Of a DNA stretch of 29,394 nt, positions 1 through 8,843 are shown one piece after another; within the stretch, counting starts at the first letter, position 1, and every line of letters starts with the position of its first letter. Source of the stretch: Lachnospiraceae bacterium. Lineage in GTDB: Bacteria; Bacillota; Clostridia; Lachnospirales; Lachnospiraceae. The DNA lies in contig CAADSM010000117.1 of NCBI GenBank assembly GCA_900751785.1, positions 1 through 29,394 of the forward strand, in the 5' to 3' direction. The notes below the pieces were generated by a model that did no database searches, was not told the DNA's origin, and was given only the letters and a program-made list of their open reading frames with translations. The translations under genes were made by a program, and so were the position numbers.

Positions 1-119
1 CCCGTTCGCCCATGAAAATTTAAGAGAGTAGCTGGGAGCGGGGGGGGAATAAACGCAGGAGCCCAGAGGAAGGCTGGTTTTCCTCTGAGCTCCTGCTTCT
101 ATTCCCGCACGGCTCGATG
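1..119. other. Intergenic region downstream of spoIIQ
   Basis: No gene is visible here. It contains a run of eight G at 40-47 and the terminator hairpin at 55-96, which is listed separately. The neighbouring gene to the left lies outside the window. Confidence 0.6.
55..96 (-). terminator. Intrinsic terminator after spoIIQ
   Basis: Arms at 55-71 and 80-96 form a 17-bp stem with one wobble or mismatch pair around an 8-nt loop. On the minus strand it is followed by GTTTATTCC and on the plus strand by TTCTATTCC, so both U-tracts are short. It lies 24 bp past the spoIIQ stop and probably ends the ileS-to-spoIIQ gene string. Confidence 0.75.
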
Positions 120-878
120 CTATTCCATAAAGTTCATCGGGTCGACCGGTTCTCCGTCTTTCAGGATCCCAAAGTAGAGATTGGGTCCTTCTACACTGTA
201 ATATTTGGTAGGCTCGTTCAGGATTCCGACGGTTTCTCCGGCTGCCACATAATCGCCTGCTGCTAGCGGGACGTCGGTGAGCTGGCCGTAGATCGCACTG
301 TAGCCGTTGCCCATATCAAGGGTAACGGTGGTGCCGGTCTGAGCCGTGTCCTCGATATTGGTCACGATCCCCGCTGCGGAAGCTGCGATCGTCTCACCGA
401 CCTCGCCCCCTATGATCAGAGCCGGATTATACTTATACTGCTCCAGGGTCGAGAAAAACACTGTCTGATCCATGCTGTAGCTGATCAGAACTGCCCCGCT
501 TGCCGGCCAGGCAAGTGTGCTCTCCTCGCTGAACCACACCTCCGACGTTCCGCCCGAAGCGGATGTCTCACTCTCAGAAGCACTGTTGTTCTCAGTCTGC
601 TCCTGTGTCTCCATCGGTTCCTCTTCCTCAATATCAGTCTCCTCGATTTCTTCCTCCTCCTCGGGCAGGACGATATCATCCGTCGCCGCCTCTTCGCTCT
701 TCTCTTCTGTAAGCTCTTCTGCCTGGTCCTCCGCTTTCGCCACCTGCTCATCTATCTGTTTTTGATAGTTATTAAATGTATACGCCCCAACCATTGCAAT
801 GACTGCGACAAAGCAGATTACGATTCCGACCGCAGCGCCCTTTCCCCTTAAGAAGGACGGTCTTTCATTTTTATTCAT
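120..878 (-). CDS. spoIIQ: SpoIIQ-like M23/LytM-fold sporulation protein, degenerate active site
   Basis: This is a membrane-anchored LytM-fold protein. In the SpoIIQ family such proteins sit in the forespore membrane and bind mother-cell SpoIIIAH to build the engulfment channel. There is one N-terminal transmembrane segment (about residues 14-33), then an acidic Glu/Thr/Ser linker (about 45-110), then a C-terminal M23-type beta domain (about 125-250). The metal-binding motifs look lost: the HxGxD position reads IIGGEVG and the HxH position reads LYFG, so I infer no endopeptidase activity. I chose the ATG at 878 because AGAGG lies 8 nt upstream. A GTG at 887 and an ATG at 884 are alternatives that would sit on top of the SD. 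The gene directly follows spoIID. Assignment to SpoIIQ rather than another M23 protein rests on architecture and on this neighbour. Confidence 0.8.
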   Translation of the reverse strand: MNKNERPSFLRGKGAAVGIVICFVAVIAMVGAYTFNNYQKQIDEQVAKAEDQAEELTEEKSEEAATDDIVLPEEEEEIEETDIEEEEPMETQEQTENNSASESETSASGGTSEVWFSEESTLAWPASGAVLISYSMDQTVFFSTLEQYKYNPALIIGGEVGETIAASAAGIVTNIEDTAQTGTTVTLDMGNGYSAIYGQLTDVPLAAGDYVAAGETVGILNEPTKYYSVEGPNLYFGILKDGEPVDPMNFME

Positions 879-966
879 AATCATCACCTCTGGCTATATT
901 TTTGCCAGAAAGCGGATGCGTTATTCCGTTTTGAGGAAATATCGCAAATCTTTCTCTGACGCCGCT

Positions 967-1956
967 TTAGATCAGCTCTGTCTCCTGGATGTCCTTGTTT
1001 ATGACTGTCCCCTCAAAGAAAAACTGCAGGATCTGATCATATGTATTTCCTGCCTTTGCCATCTCGTTTGCTGTCCACTGGCTCATCCCCAGACCATGTC
1101 CGTTCCCGGTGACAGTGATCACAAGACCTTCTCCGCCATCGCTGAATGAGAAACAGCTCGACGGCAGGGACAGCGCATCCCGGAACTGATCCCCCGTACA
1201 TACGGTTCCTCCGATCCTGAGGTTTTTGACATAGCCTGCAGAGTCATTGCTCTGGATCTCAAAATCTTCAAATGTATAACCGTTTTCGGCCTCCTCCTGC
1301 ACTTCCTCCGCTACAAGAAAATCACGGCAGAGCTTCTGGATTTCTTTATACTCGAACTCATAGACCTGGATCTCATTCTCGGCCTCTTTATCCAGCAGGC
1401 ATTCTCTGACCGCAAGGTAAGGATAATCACTGCTGCCGGTAACCTCCTCGGCGCTTCGGGTCATGCCGCTGCTGGACTGATGAAACGGAGCCCAGGCATA
1501 GGTATCATTATAAAAAAGGACCATGTCATCCGTCTCCTCGGCAGCGCGGAGATACTTTTGATAGTACTCCTTATATTCCGAGATGCTCCACTTCTTTTCC
1601 ATCTCATTCCGGGGCAGATATGCCTCCGAGAGCACCTTGTCCTCAGACTCTTCCAAATCCTGATACAGGCTGGTCCTGATCAGGACTGCCTGTGCCTTCA
1701 TTGCCTCCAGTTCATATTCCTCGGGCATCTCTTTCGCCAGGATCCCCGCCAGATATTCATTCCAGTTCACTTCTGTGACAGCAGCATTTCCTGACGCATC
1801 CGTCACCTTCACTTTCACATACGGGGAACCGTCGCCGCTCCCGGCCCGGATGTCTGCGCCGTTTACAAAAACTGAAACAATGTAAGGGAACAAGATCAGG
1901 ATGATAAGAAAAGCGCCGAATGATTTCATTTTCTGTCTGATGTAATACCGTCTCAT
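967..1956 (-). CDS. spoIID: Stage II sporulation protein D (SpoIID), peptidoglycan lytic transglycosylase
   Basis: SpoIID is a mother-cell membrane-anchored lytic transglycosylase that works with SpoIIM and SpoIIP to thin septal peptidoglycan and drive engulfment. The 329-aa protein has an N-terminal membrane anchor (about residues 12-30). The family signature EYLAGILAKEMPEEYELEA is present, and Glu76 in KEMP corresponds to the catalytic Glu of the family. The C-terminal GNGHGLGMSQW block is also typical. Length and motif order match Bacillus and Clostridium SpoIID. The start ATG at 1954-1956 is preceded by GGAGGG with an 8-nt gap, but that SD lies inside the 3' arm of a 14-bp hairpin (1961-1994). 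This suggests the gene is translated poorly from read-through transcripts. spoIIQ follows after about 88 bp. Confidence 0.95.
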   Translation of the reverse strand: MRRYYIRQKMKSFGAFLIILILFPYIVSVFVNGADIRAGSGDGSPYVKVKVTDASGNAAVTEVNWNEYLAGILAKEMPEEYELEAMKAQAVLIRTSLYQDLEESEDKVLSEAYLPRNEMEKKWSISEYKEYYQKYLRAAEETDDMVLFYNDTYAWAPFHQSSSGMTRSAEEVTGSSDYPYLAVRECLLDKEAENEIQVYEFEYKEIQKLCRDFLVAEEVQEEAENGYTFEDFEIQSNDSAGYVKNLRIGGTVCTGDQFRDALSLPSSCFSFSDGGEGLVITVTGNGHGLGMSQWTANEMAKAGNTYDQILQFFFEGTVINKDIQETELI

Positions 1957-1960
1957 GGAA

Positions 1961-1994
1961 ACAGCCCTCCATACTCTATTGTATGAAGGGCTGT
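1961..1994 (-). promoter_or_regulatory. Hairpin sequestering the spoIID Shine-Dalgarno, with sigma-E-like -10
   Basis: Arms at 1961-1974 and 1981-1994 pair over 14 bp with a single G-U wobble around a 6-nt loop. On the minus strand the 3' arm contains GGAGGG, the SD of spoIID. The 5' arm and loop contain CATACAAT (1978-1985), which matches the sigma-E -10 consensus CATACANT. No convincing sigma-E -35 was found at the expected spacing. The U-tract after the hairpin is only three bases, so it is a poor terminator. It may act as a translational insulator instead. Confidence 0.6.
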
Positions 1995-2000
1995 TGTATT

Positions 2001-3035
2001 TTAGAACATATTGTCATTATTCTGCTGTTCTGCTTCGTTCTCTGAGCCGCTTTCCCGAACCGGCACCTCCGTTTCCGGCTGTTCCTGCGCAGGTGCTGCA
2101 GACTCACTCTCTTCCGCAGCGTAAGTGTAACGTTCCGATACAGGTGCTGTCGGATGCTCCCCAGACTGTGCTGTCTCAGGCTGCTCCGGTACGGGTGCTG
2201 CCGTCTGCACCGGCTGCTGCGTAGCCGCCTCAGTCTCCGTCTCCGGTTTCCACACATCTTCCGGGGAAGATTCGTCAACCGGCGGAACATTCTCCGGAGC
2301 CGCAGGCTCAGGCTGTACCGGCTGTCCGTTCACAGGCTGCCCTGCCTCTGGCGGAACCGGGCTTCCCGGATATACCGGCGGCAGCGGCGCCGGCGGGGGT
2401 GTCAGCTTCGGCTCCATCCCCGGATTGAACTCTTTGTGCCGCATCACGAACAGGCAGAACGCCTCATACAGCGGAACTACCGCTGAGAGGACCGCATGTA
2501 CGATTCCCATATTATGTGTGGTAAACCTATCATAAATCTGGATGTTGATCAGTACACACAGCACTCTATACACTGCCTGGTACAGCACTGACACGACAGC
2601 CGCTATGAGCAGCAGCACAACAGCCAGCATGATTGTCCCGCCGCTGATGCCGTAGCCATAGGAACCGACCGCCATAAACGTTCCGATGCCAAGAGCTACC
2701 ATAAGAATGATCATAAAAAGTGAAAAAGCCGCTCCAGCTATGATCGGAAGCACAAGCTTCCAGACGCCCGGATTTTTTATCTTTCTTGTCTTCAGCTCGA
2801 TCGTTCCTGCAAGCTCACCGTGCAGGTATTTTCTCGCAAACGGAATGAATGCAAGCCAGGGATAATTCCTCCCCATTCTCTTTGCGATCGTATACAAGCC
2901 GATCGCAAAGAAAACATATTCTACGATCCAGAAAATCAGTGCTACCATGAATATGATCAGGTAGATGGACATAAGAGCTGCAAAGACAGAGTTTGACATA
3001 TCATAGTTATAACTGTAACCGTAATCGTATCTCAT
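2001..3035 (-). CDS. Uncharacterised polytopic membrane protein with Pro/Glu-rich C-terminal tail
   Basis: I do not recognise a named family. The 344-aa protein starts with a Tyr-rich segment (YDYGYSYNYD). It has hydrophobic segments at about residues 16-45, 92-125 and 130-165, and a basic loop with KRMGRNYPWLAFIPFAR between the first and second. From about residue 205 onward it is low-complexity, rich in Pro, Glu, Gln and Ala, with loosely repeated EQPET units, and ends NNDNMF. This fits a membrane protein with a disordered cytoplasmic or extracytoplasmic tail. It starts 9 bp after the glgP stop and its SD (GGAGG) lies at the end of glgP, so the two are probably co-transcribed. It ends just before the spoIID hairpin. 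No function is claimed. Confidence 0.75.
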   Translation of the reverse strand: MRYDYGYSYNYDMSNSVFAALMSIYLIIFMVALIFWIVEYVFFAIGLYTIAKRMGRNYPWLAFIPFARKYLHGELAGTIELKTRKIKNPGVWKLVLPIIAGAAFSLFMIILMVALGIGTFMAVGSYGYGISGGTIMLAVVLLLIAAVVSVLYQAVYRVLCVLINIQIYDRFTTHNMGIVHAVLSAVVPLYEAFCLFVMRHKEFNPGMEPKLTPPPAPLPPVYPGSPVPPEAGQPVNGQPVQPEPAAPENVPPVDESSPEDVWKPETETEAATQQPVQTAAPVPEQPETAQSGEHPTAPVSERYTYAAEESESAAPAQEQPETEVPVRESGSENEAEQQNNDNMF

Positions 3036-3044
3036 AACATCCTC

Positions 3045-5519
3045 CTATTCTTCCTCGTCTGCAGAAACCTCTACTTTCTCCAGTTTCCAGATATCATTTA
3101 CATACTCTTCGATCGTTCTGTCAGATGAGAATTTTCCGCTGCATGCAGTCTGGAGCATAGCCATTCTGGACCATCTGTTCTGATCTCTGTATGCTTCTTC
3201 AACTCTCCTCTGCGCGTCTGCATAGGAACGGAAATCTTTCAGGATAAAGTACATATCCGCTCTGTCTGTGCTCTGTGTATTGAGCAGCGAATTGTACAGG
3301 TTCTTGTACATATTGTGATCGCCGTGAGAATAGGTGCCGTCCATGAGCTGGTCAACCACTCTCTTGAGCTCCCAGTCATTGAAATAGATCTCCTGCGGAT
3401 TGTATCCGCCGTTGTTCTCGTAGTTGATGACCTCTTCTGAGCTCAGTCCGAAGATAAACGCATTCTCCGCTCCGACTTCCTGGACGATCTCTACGTTTGC
3501 ACCGTCCATCGTTCCGAGTGTCGGCGCACCGTTCAGCATGAACTTCATGTTTCCGGTACCGGAAGCCTCCTTGGAAGCAGTGGAGATCTGCTCGCTGACG
3601 TCTGCCGCCGCAAAAATGATCTCGCCGTTGGATACGCGGTAATCCTCGATGAAGACAATCTTCAGCTTACCGTTGATGCTCCTGTCATTGTTCACCACAT
3701 CTGCTACAGAGTTGATCAGCTTGATCGTCTCTTTTGCCCTTAAGTATCCTGCAGCCGCCTTTGCACCGAAGATAAATGTTCTCGGATAGAAGGACATCTC
3801 CGGATGCTCCTTGATCTGGTTGTACAGATACATGATATGCAGGATATTCAGGAGCTGACGTTTGTACTCGTGCAGACGCTTCACCTGCACGTCGAAGATC
3901 GAGCGCGGGTCAACGTCAATTCCGTTGTGCTCCTTGATATATTTTGCAAGACGTACTTTGTTCTTATACTTGATCTCCATGAACTCGCGTCTTGCGCTCT
4001 CATCCTCCACATACGGTTTCAGCTTCGCGATCTGGGACAGGTCTGTGATCCAGCCGTCGCCGATCTTGTCTGTGATCCAGTCTGCGAGCAGCGGATTGCC
4101 GTGCGCGAGGAAACGTCTCTGCGTGATACCGTTCGTCTTGTTGTTGAACTTCTCCGGCATCATCTCATAAAAATCCTTGAGCTCCTGATGCTTCAGGATC
4201 TCTGTATGGAGCTTGGCAACACCGTTTACGGAGAATCCGGCGATGATCGCCATATTCGCCATGCGCACCTGTCCATCCATGAGGATCGCCATCTTCTTCA
4301 CTTTATCCTCATTGCCCGGATACATCTCGCGGACTTTGATAAGGAACCGGCGGTCGATCTCCTGCACGATCTGATAGATACGGGGCAGAAGCTTGGAGAA
4401 AAGGTCGATCGGCCATTTTTCCAGCGCCTCAGCCATGATCGTATGGTTGGTGTACGCACAGGTCTTTGTCGTCACATCCCATGCCTCTTCCCAGCTTAAG
4501 CCTTCCTGATCGATCAGGAGGCGCATCAGCTCAGGAACTGCAACTGTCGGATGCGTATCATTCATCTGGATGACGACTTTCTCATGAAGCTTGCGGATGT
4601 CGTCGTGTTTCTTCTTATATTTTGTGATCAGCGCCTGCAGGCTGGCTGAGATAAAGAAATACTGCTGTTTCAGACGGAGCTCTTTTCCTGAATAGTGGTT
4701 ATCGTTCGGATAAAGCACGTCAACGATCAGCTTCGCCAGGTTCTCCTGCTCCACCGCCTTGTGGTAATTTCCTCTATCAAACTCGTCAAGCTTGAAGTCC
4801 GTGATTGCCTTGGCATCCCACACGCGCAGTGTGTTGACTACGTGGTTACCGTAACCGACGATCGGCATATCATACGGGATCGCCAGAACAGACTCGTAGT
4901 TCTCCTGGATAAATTTGTCTTTTCCCGTCTCCGGATCTTTCTCAAAACGGATATTTCCTCCGAAACGAACTTCCTTCGCATACTCTTCTCTGCGGAGCTC
5001 GAAGGGGTTTCCTTCCTTGAGCCAGTTATCCGGAACCTCCACCTGATAGCCGTTCTCGATCTTCTGCTTGAACATTCCATAGCGGTAGCGGATGCCGCAG
5101 CCGTATGCCGGATAATTCAGTGTTGCGAGGGAATCCAGGAAGCATGCGGCGAGTCTTCCTAAACCGCCGTTTCCGAGAGCCGCATCCGGCTCCTGGTCCT
5201 CGATCACGTTCAGATCGATGCCCATCTCGTCGAGCGCCTCCTGTACCTCTTTGTACACTGTCATGTTGATGAGGTTATTTCCCAGGGCGCGGCCCATCAG
5301 GAACTCCATGGACATATAGTAGACCGTCTTTGCGTCCGCCTCGTCATATGCCTTCTGCGTCGCAAACCAGTCGTCAAAGATCACGTCCTTCACCGCATAG
5401 GATACAGCCTGGAAAAGCTGCTGCTGGTTCGCTTCCTCGACAGATTTTCTATACAGTTTTCTTATATTATTTTTTACTGTCTCTTTAAATGTATCTTTCT
5501 CAAATCTTTTGCTGAACAT
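3045..5519 (-). CDS. glgP: Glycogen/alpha-glucan phosphorylase
   Basis: The enzyme cleaves alpha-1,4-glucans with phosphate to give glucose-1-phosphate, using a pyridoxal phosphate cofactor in the cytoplasm. The 824-aa length is typical of the GT35 family. Visible family blocks include EPDAALGNGGLGRLAACFLD near the N-terminus, NDTHPTVAVPELMR, KRLHEYKRQLLN, and the PLP-lysine region EASGTGNMKFMLNGAPTLGT near the C-terminus. I chose the ATG at 5519 over the longer reading that begins at 5564, because homologues start at this MFSKRFEK-like position and AAGGAAGG lies about 11 nt upstream. That SD lies within the final codons of ileS, whose stop is only 4 bp upstream. Tight coupling to ileS is therefore likely. 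No other glg gene is nearby. Confidence 0.96.
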   Translation of the reverse strand: MFSKRFEKDTFKETVKNNIRKLYRKSVEEANQQQLFQAVSYAVKDVIFDDWFATQKAYDEADAKTVYYMSMEFLMGRALGNNLINMTVYKEVQEALDEMGIDLNVIEDQEPDAALGNGGLGRLAACFLDSLATLNYPAYGCGIRYRYGMFKQKIENGYQVEVPDNWLKEGNPFELRREEYAKEVRFGGNIRFEKDPETGKDKFIQENYESVLAIPYDMPIVGYGNHVVNTLRVWDAKAITDFKLDEFDRGNYHKAVEQENLAKLIVDVLYPNDNHYSGKELRLKQQYFFISASLQALITKYKKKHDDIRKLHEKVVIQMNDTHPTVAVPELMRLLIDQEGLSWEEAWDVTTKTCAYTNHTIMAEALEKWPIDLFSKLLPRIYQIVQEIDRRFLIKVREMYPGNEDKVKKMAILMDGQVRMANMAIIAGFSVNGVAKLHTEILKHQELKDFYEMMPEKFNNKTNGITQRRFLAHGNPLLADWITDKIGDGWITDLSQIAKLKPYVEDESARREFMEIKYKNKVRLAKYIKEHNGIDVDPRSIFDVQVKRLHEYKRQLLNILHIMYLYNQIKEHPEMSFYPRTFIFGAKAAAGYLRAKETIKLINSVADVVNNDRSINGKLKIVFIEDYRVSNGEIIFAAADVSEQISTASKEASGTGNMKFMLNGAPTLGTMDGANVEIVQEVGAENAFIFGLSSEEVINYENNGGYNPQEIYFNDWELKRVVDQLMDGTYSHGDHNMYKNLYNSLLNTQSTDRADMYFILKDFRSYADAQRRVEEAYRDQNRWSRMAMLQTACSGKFSSDRTIEEYVNDIWKLEKVEVSADEEE

Positions 5520-5523
5520 CGTT

Positions 5524-8500
5524 TTATTTTCCTTCCTTTTCAACACCCATTGTAACCGCTTCACCGTTGATCTTCCACTCCTTTACATAGCCGGCCGGCT
5601 GCGCTTTTACAACTTCATCGGCGAGCACCTCGCCTCCAATCTGTGTGCTGTATTTTTCAAAGACCGCTTCCGCCTTCTCCGTTCCGTCGTAAGTCACCCT
5701 GATCCTGTCCACGACCTCGAAGTCAGCTTCTTTTCTCATGGTCTGGACTTTACTGATGATCTCGCGGACGAATCCTTCCTCCAGAAGCTCCGGCGTCAGG
5801 TTCGTATCAAGCACGACTGTGATGCCGTTGTCGTTCTCCGATACAAATCCTTCGACCTGTGCGGTATCGATCAGCAGATCCTCCTTGAAAAGGGTAATCT
5901 CCTGTCCGTTCACATCGAGCTTAAGGGCGCCGGTCTCATTGATCTCATCCATTGCCGCGTTTCCGTCGACACTGTCGAGTGCAGCCTTGATGCCTCCTAA
6001 CATTTTACCATATTTCGGTCCGACAGTCTTTAACTGCGGTTTAAAAGTGTATGAAGTAAAGTCTCTTACATCTTCCGTAAATTTAACATTCTTAACATTC
6101 AGTTCATCCGTAACGATCTCCTGATAGAACTCCGGAAGCTCAAAGCCCGCTTTCACAAACATCTGTCCGATCGGCTGGCGGTTCTTGATATTGGATGCAT
6201 TTCTGCAGGCGCGTCCCATAACGACCAGCTTCAGGACATGTTCCATATTTTCTTCGAGCTCCGCATCGATCTGTTCCTCGTTTACCTCCGGGAACGTGCA
6301 CAGGTGGATACTCTCCGGCGCGTCCTTGTCAATGCTGCGCACAAGATTCTGGTAGATCTCCTCTGTCATGAACGGGATCATCGGCGCTGCTGCCTTGGCG
6401 ACAGTCACAAGCGCTGTATACAGTGTCATGTATGCGTTGATCTTATCCTGTTCCATTCCCTTTGCCCAGAAACGCTCACGGCTTCTTCTGACATACCAGT
6501 TGCTCATGTCGTCAACAAATTCCTGAAGCGCACGGGCAGCTTCCGGGATCCTGTAGTTTCCGAGGTGATTGTCCACGTCTTTTACCATGGTATTCATCTT
6601 GGACAGGAGCCACTTATCCATAACGGAAAGCTTGTCATACTCCAGTTCATATTTTGTGGCGTCAAATTCATCTATATTCGCATAGAGAACGAAGAATGCG
6701 TAGGTATTCCACAGTGTTCCCATGAACTTGCGCTGTCCTTCGGTCACTGCTTTGCCGTGGAAACGGTTCGGCAGCCACGGAGCGCTGTTGACATAGAAGT
6801 ACCAGCGGATCGCATCTGCGCCGTATGTCTCAAGAGCCTTGAACGGATCGACTGCATTTCCCTTGGACTTGCTCATCTTCTGTCCGTTCTCATCCTGCAC
6901 ATGTCCGAGGACGATGACGTTCTTGTACGGAGCCTTGTTGAAGATCAGCGTGGAGATCGCCAGCAGGGAGTAGAACCATCCTCTTGTCTGGTCTACCGCC
7001 TCGGAAATAAAGTCTGCCGGGAATTGCTGTTCAAACAGCTCTTTATTCTCAAACGGATAGTGGTGCTGTGCGAAAGGCATGGAGCCGCTGTCAAACCAGC
7101 AGTCGATCACCTCCGGCACTCTGTGCATCTCTTTGCCGCACTTCGGACACTTGACCGTCACCGCGTCAATGTACGGACGGTGGAGCTCGATGTCGTCCGG
7201 ACAGTTGTCGGACATCTCTTTGAGCTCTGCGATGCTTCCGATAGAATGCATATGTCCGCACTCACACTCCCAGATATTGAGCGGTGTTCCCCAATATCGG
7301 TTTCGGCTGATGCCCCAGTCCTGGACGTTTTCGATCCAGTCGCCGAAGCGTCCTTTTCCGATGCTCTCCGGGATCCAGTTGATGGTGTTGTTGTTCGCGA
7401 TCAGGTCGTCTCTGACTGCTGTCATCTTGATGAACCAGGACTCGCGCGCATAGTAGATGAGCGGCGTATCGCATCTCCAGCAGTGCGGGTAGCTGTGCTC
7501 GAACTTCGGCGCATCGAAGAGAAGTCCTCTGGCATCCAGATCCTTCAGCACTTCCGGATCCGCCTTCTTCACAAATAATCCTGCAAACGGCGTGGATTCT
7601 GCCATATTTCCCTTTTCGTCTACGAGCTGTACGAATGGAAGGCCGTATTTTCTTCCCACATTCGCATCGTCTTCACCGAATGCCGGCGCGATGTGAACGA
7701 TTCCTGTACCGTCTGTCAGTGTAACGTACGTATCGCATACCACATAGAACGCTTTCTTGTTCTGCTTTGCAGCAGCCTCTGCAGCGCACTGATAGAGCGG
7801 CTCGTACTCTTTGCCTTCCAGCTCTTTTCCTTTATATGTCTCAAGGACTTCATATGCCGGCTTTCCTTCCTCGGCAAGCTTTCCGAGGATCGTGTCCAGA
7901 AGAGCGCATGCCATGTAGTAGGTGCGTCCGTCTGCTGCCTTGACCTTCGCGTAGTCCTCTTCCGGATGCACACAGAGTGCAAGGTTGGAAGGCAGTGTCC
8001 ACGGCGTGGTCGTCCAAGCAAGGATATATGCGTCTTCGTCTTTCACTTTAAATCTTACGACTGCGGAGCGCTCTTTTACATCCTTGTATCCCTGCGCCAC
8101 TTCCTGTGCGGACAGAGGCGTACCGCAGCGCGGGCAGTAAGGAACGATCTTGAAACCTTTGTAGAGCAGGTCTTTTTCCCAGATCTGCTTTAACGCCCAC
8201 CACTCGGACTCGATAAAGCTGTTGTCGTATGTTACATAAGGATGCTCCATGTCAGCCCAGAAGCCGACCGTGGAGGAAAAGTCCTCCCACATTCCCTTGT
8301 ATTTCCACACGCTTTCTTTACATTTGTCGATGAACGGCTCCAGTCCGTACTCCTCGATCTGGTCTTTGCCGTCGAGGCCGAGCAGCTTCTCTACCTCAAG
8401 CTCTACCGGAAGTCCGTGTGTGTCCCATCCAGCTTTTCTCGGCACCATGTAGCCCTTCATCGTGCGGTATCTCGGGATCATATCCTTGATGACACGGGTG

Positions 8501-8679
8501 AGCACATGTCCGATGTGGGGTTTTCCGTTTGCAGTCGGAGGTCCGTCGTAGAAAATGTACTCAGGACATCCTTCTCTCTCTTCGATGCTCTTCTCGAAGA
8601 TATGATTCTCGTCCCAGAACTTCTCAACTTCCTTTTCTCTGGCGACGAAATTCATGTCTGTGGATACTTTCTTGTACAT
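5524..8679 (-). CDS. ileS: Isoleucyl-tRNA synthetase, long (IleS2-like) type
   Basis: IleS charges tRNA-Ile with isoleucine and edits misactivated valine. The 1,051-aa protein has the class I HIGH motif (GKPHIGHVLTRVIKD, about residue 50), the GWDTHGLPVE block, an editing domain with TTPWTLPSN, and KMSKS (GQKMSKSKGNAVDPF). The length and the GWDTHGLPVE/YCPRCGTPLS arrangement resemble the eukaryote-like IleS2 class, which in other bacteria often tolerates mupirocin; that tolerance is only an inference here. I chose the ATG at 8679 because AAAGGA lies upstream and the residues before it in the longer open frame match nothing in the family and are encoded by the inverted-repeat element. An isoleucine T-box lies upstream but about 495 nt from the start codon. 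glgP follows after 4 bp. Confidence 0.96.
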   Translation of the reverse strand: MYKKVSTDMNFVAREKEVEKFWDENHIFEKSIEEREGCPEYIFYDGPPTANGKPHIGHVLTRVIKDMIPRYRTMKGYMVPRKAGWDTHGLPVELEVEKLLGLDGKDQIEEYGLEPFIDKCKESVWKYKGMWEDFSSTVGFWADMEHPYVTYDNSFIESEWWALKQIWEKDLLYKGFKIVPYCPRCGTPLSAQEVAQGYKDVKERSAVVRFKVKDEDAYILAWTTTPWTLPSNLALCVHPEEDYAKVKAADGRTYYMACALLDTILGKLAEEGKPAYEVLETYKGKELEGKEYEPLYQCAAEAAAKQNKKAFYVVCDTYVTLTDGTGIVHIAPAFGEDDANVGRKYGLPFVQLVDEKGNMAESTPFAGLFVKKADPEVLKDLDARGLLFDAPKFEHSYPHCWRCDTPLIYYARESWFIKMTAVRDDLIANNNTINWIPESIGKGRFGDWIENVQDWGISRNRYWGTPLNIWECECGHMHSIGSIAELKEMSDNCPDDIELHRPYIDAVTVKCPKCGKEMHRVPEVIDCWFDSGSMPFAQHHYPFENKELFEQQFPADFISEAVDQTRGWFYSLLAISTLIFNKAPYKNVIVLGHVQDENGQKMSKSKGNAVDPFKALETYGADAIRWYFYVNSAPWLPNRFHGKAVTEGQRKFMGTLWNTYAFFVLYANIDEFDATKYELEYDKLSVMDKWLLSKMNTMVKDVDNHLGNYRIPEAARALQEFVDDMSNWYVRRSRERFWAKGMEQDKINAYMTLYTALVTVAKAAAPMIPFMTEEIYQNLVRSIDKDAPESIHLCTFPEVNEEQIDAELEENMEHVLKLVVMGRACRNASNIKNRQPIGQMFVKAGFELPEFYQEIVTDELNVKNVKFTEDVRDFTSYTFKPQLKTVGPKYGKMLGGIKAALDSVDGNAAMDEINETGALKLDVNGQEITLFKEDLLIDTAQVEGFVSENDNGITVVLDTNLTPELLEEGFVREIISKVQTMRKEADFEVVDRIRVTYDGTEKAEAVFEKYSTQIGGEVLADEVVKAQPAGYVKEWKINGEAVTMGVEKEGK

Positions 8680-8703
8680 GCTGATTTTTTCCTTTCTGCA
8701 GAA

Positions 8704-8843
8704 GGTCCGGCGCAGTGATATGCCGATGGCGGACCTGCTTCCGCTCGGACCGGAACGCAGCGGACACATAAGAGCGCAAAGAACGCGCTCTAAGTGCCGG
8801 CGTTCCTCTACGGTCCTTCATCGGCATATCACTGCGCCGGACC
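8704..8843. repeat. 140-bp element with perfect 25-bp terminal inverted repeats and internal stems
   Basis: Bases 8704-8728 are the exact reverse complement of 8819-8843 (ends GGTCCGGCGC and GCGCCGGACC). Inside are further complementary segments: GGAACGC at 8752-8758 with GCGTTCC near 8801-8807, and AGAGCGC/GCGCTCT around an AAAGAAC loop. The whole unit can fold into one long hairpin in either strand's RNA. It has no coding capacity for a transposase. It looks like a MITE- or REP-type palindromic element inserted in the ileS leader, about 25 nt before the ileS start codon. Confidence 0.7.

Noticed and set aside
3804..4499. 231-codon plus-strand ORF antisense to glgP
   Set aside because: It lies entirely inside glgP with no supporting motif.
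6238..7578. 446-codon plus-strand ORF antisense to ileS
   Set aside because: It is fully inside the well-conserved ileS gene, has no recognisable domain, and its Arg/His/Val/Leu-rich composition is typical of an antisense shadow.
8680..8769. 30-residue N-terminal extension of ileS
   Set aside because: It is encoded by the inverted-repeat element and unlike the family. The ATG at 8679 has a good SD.
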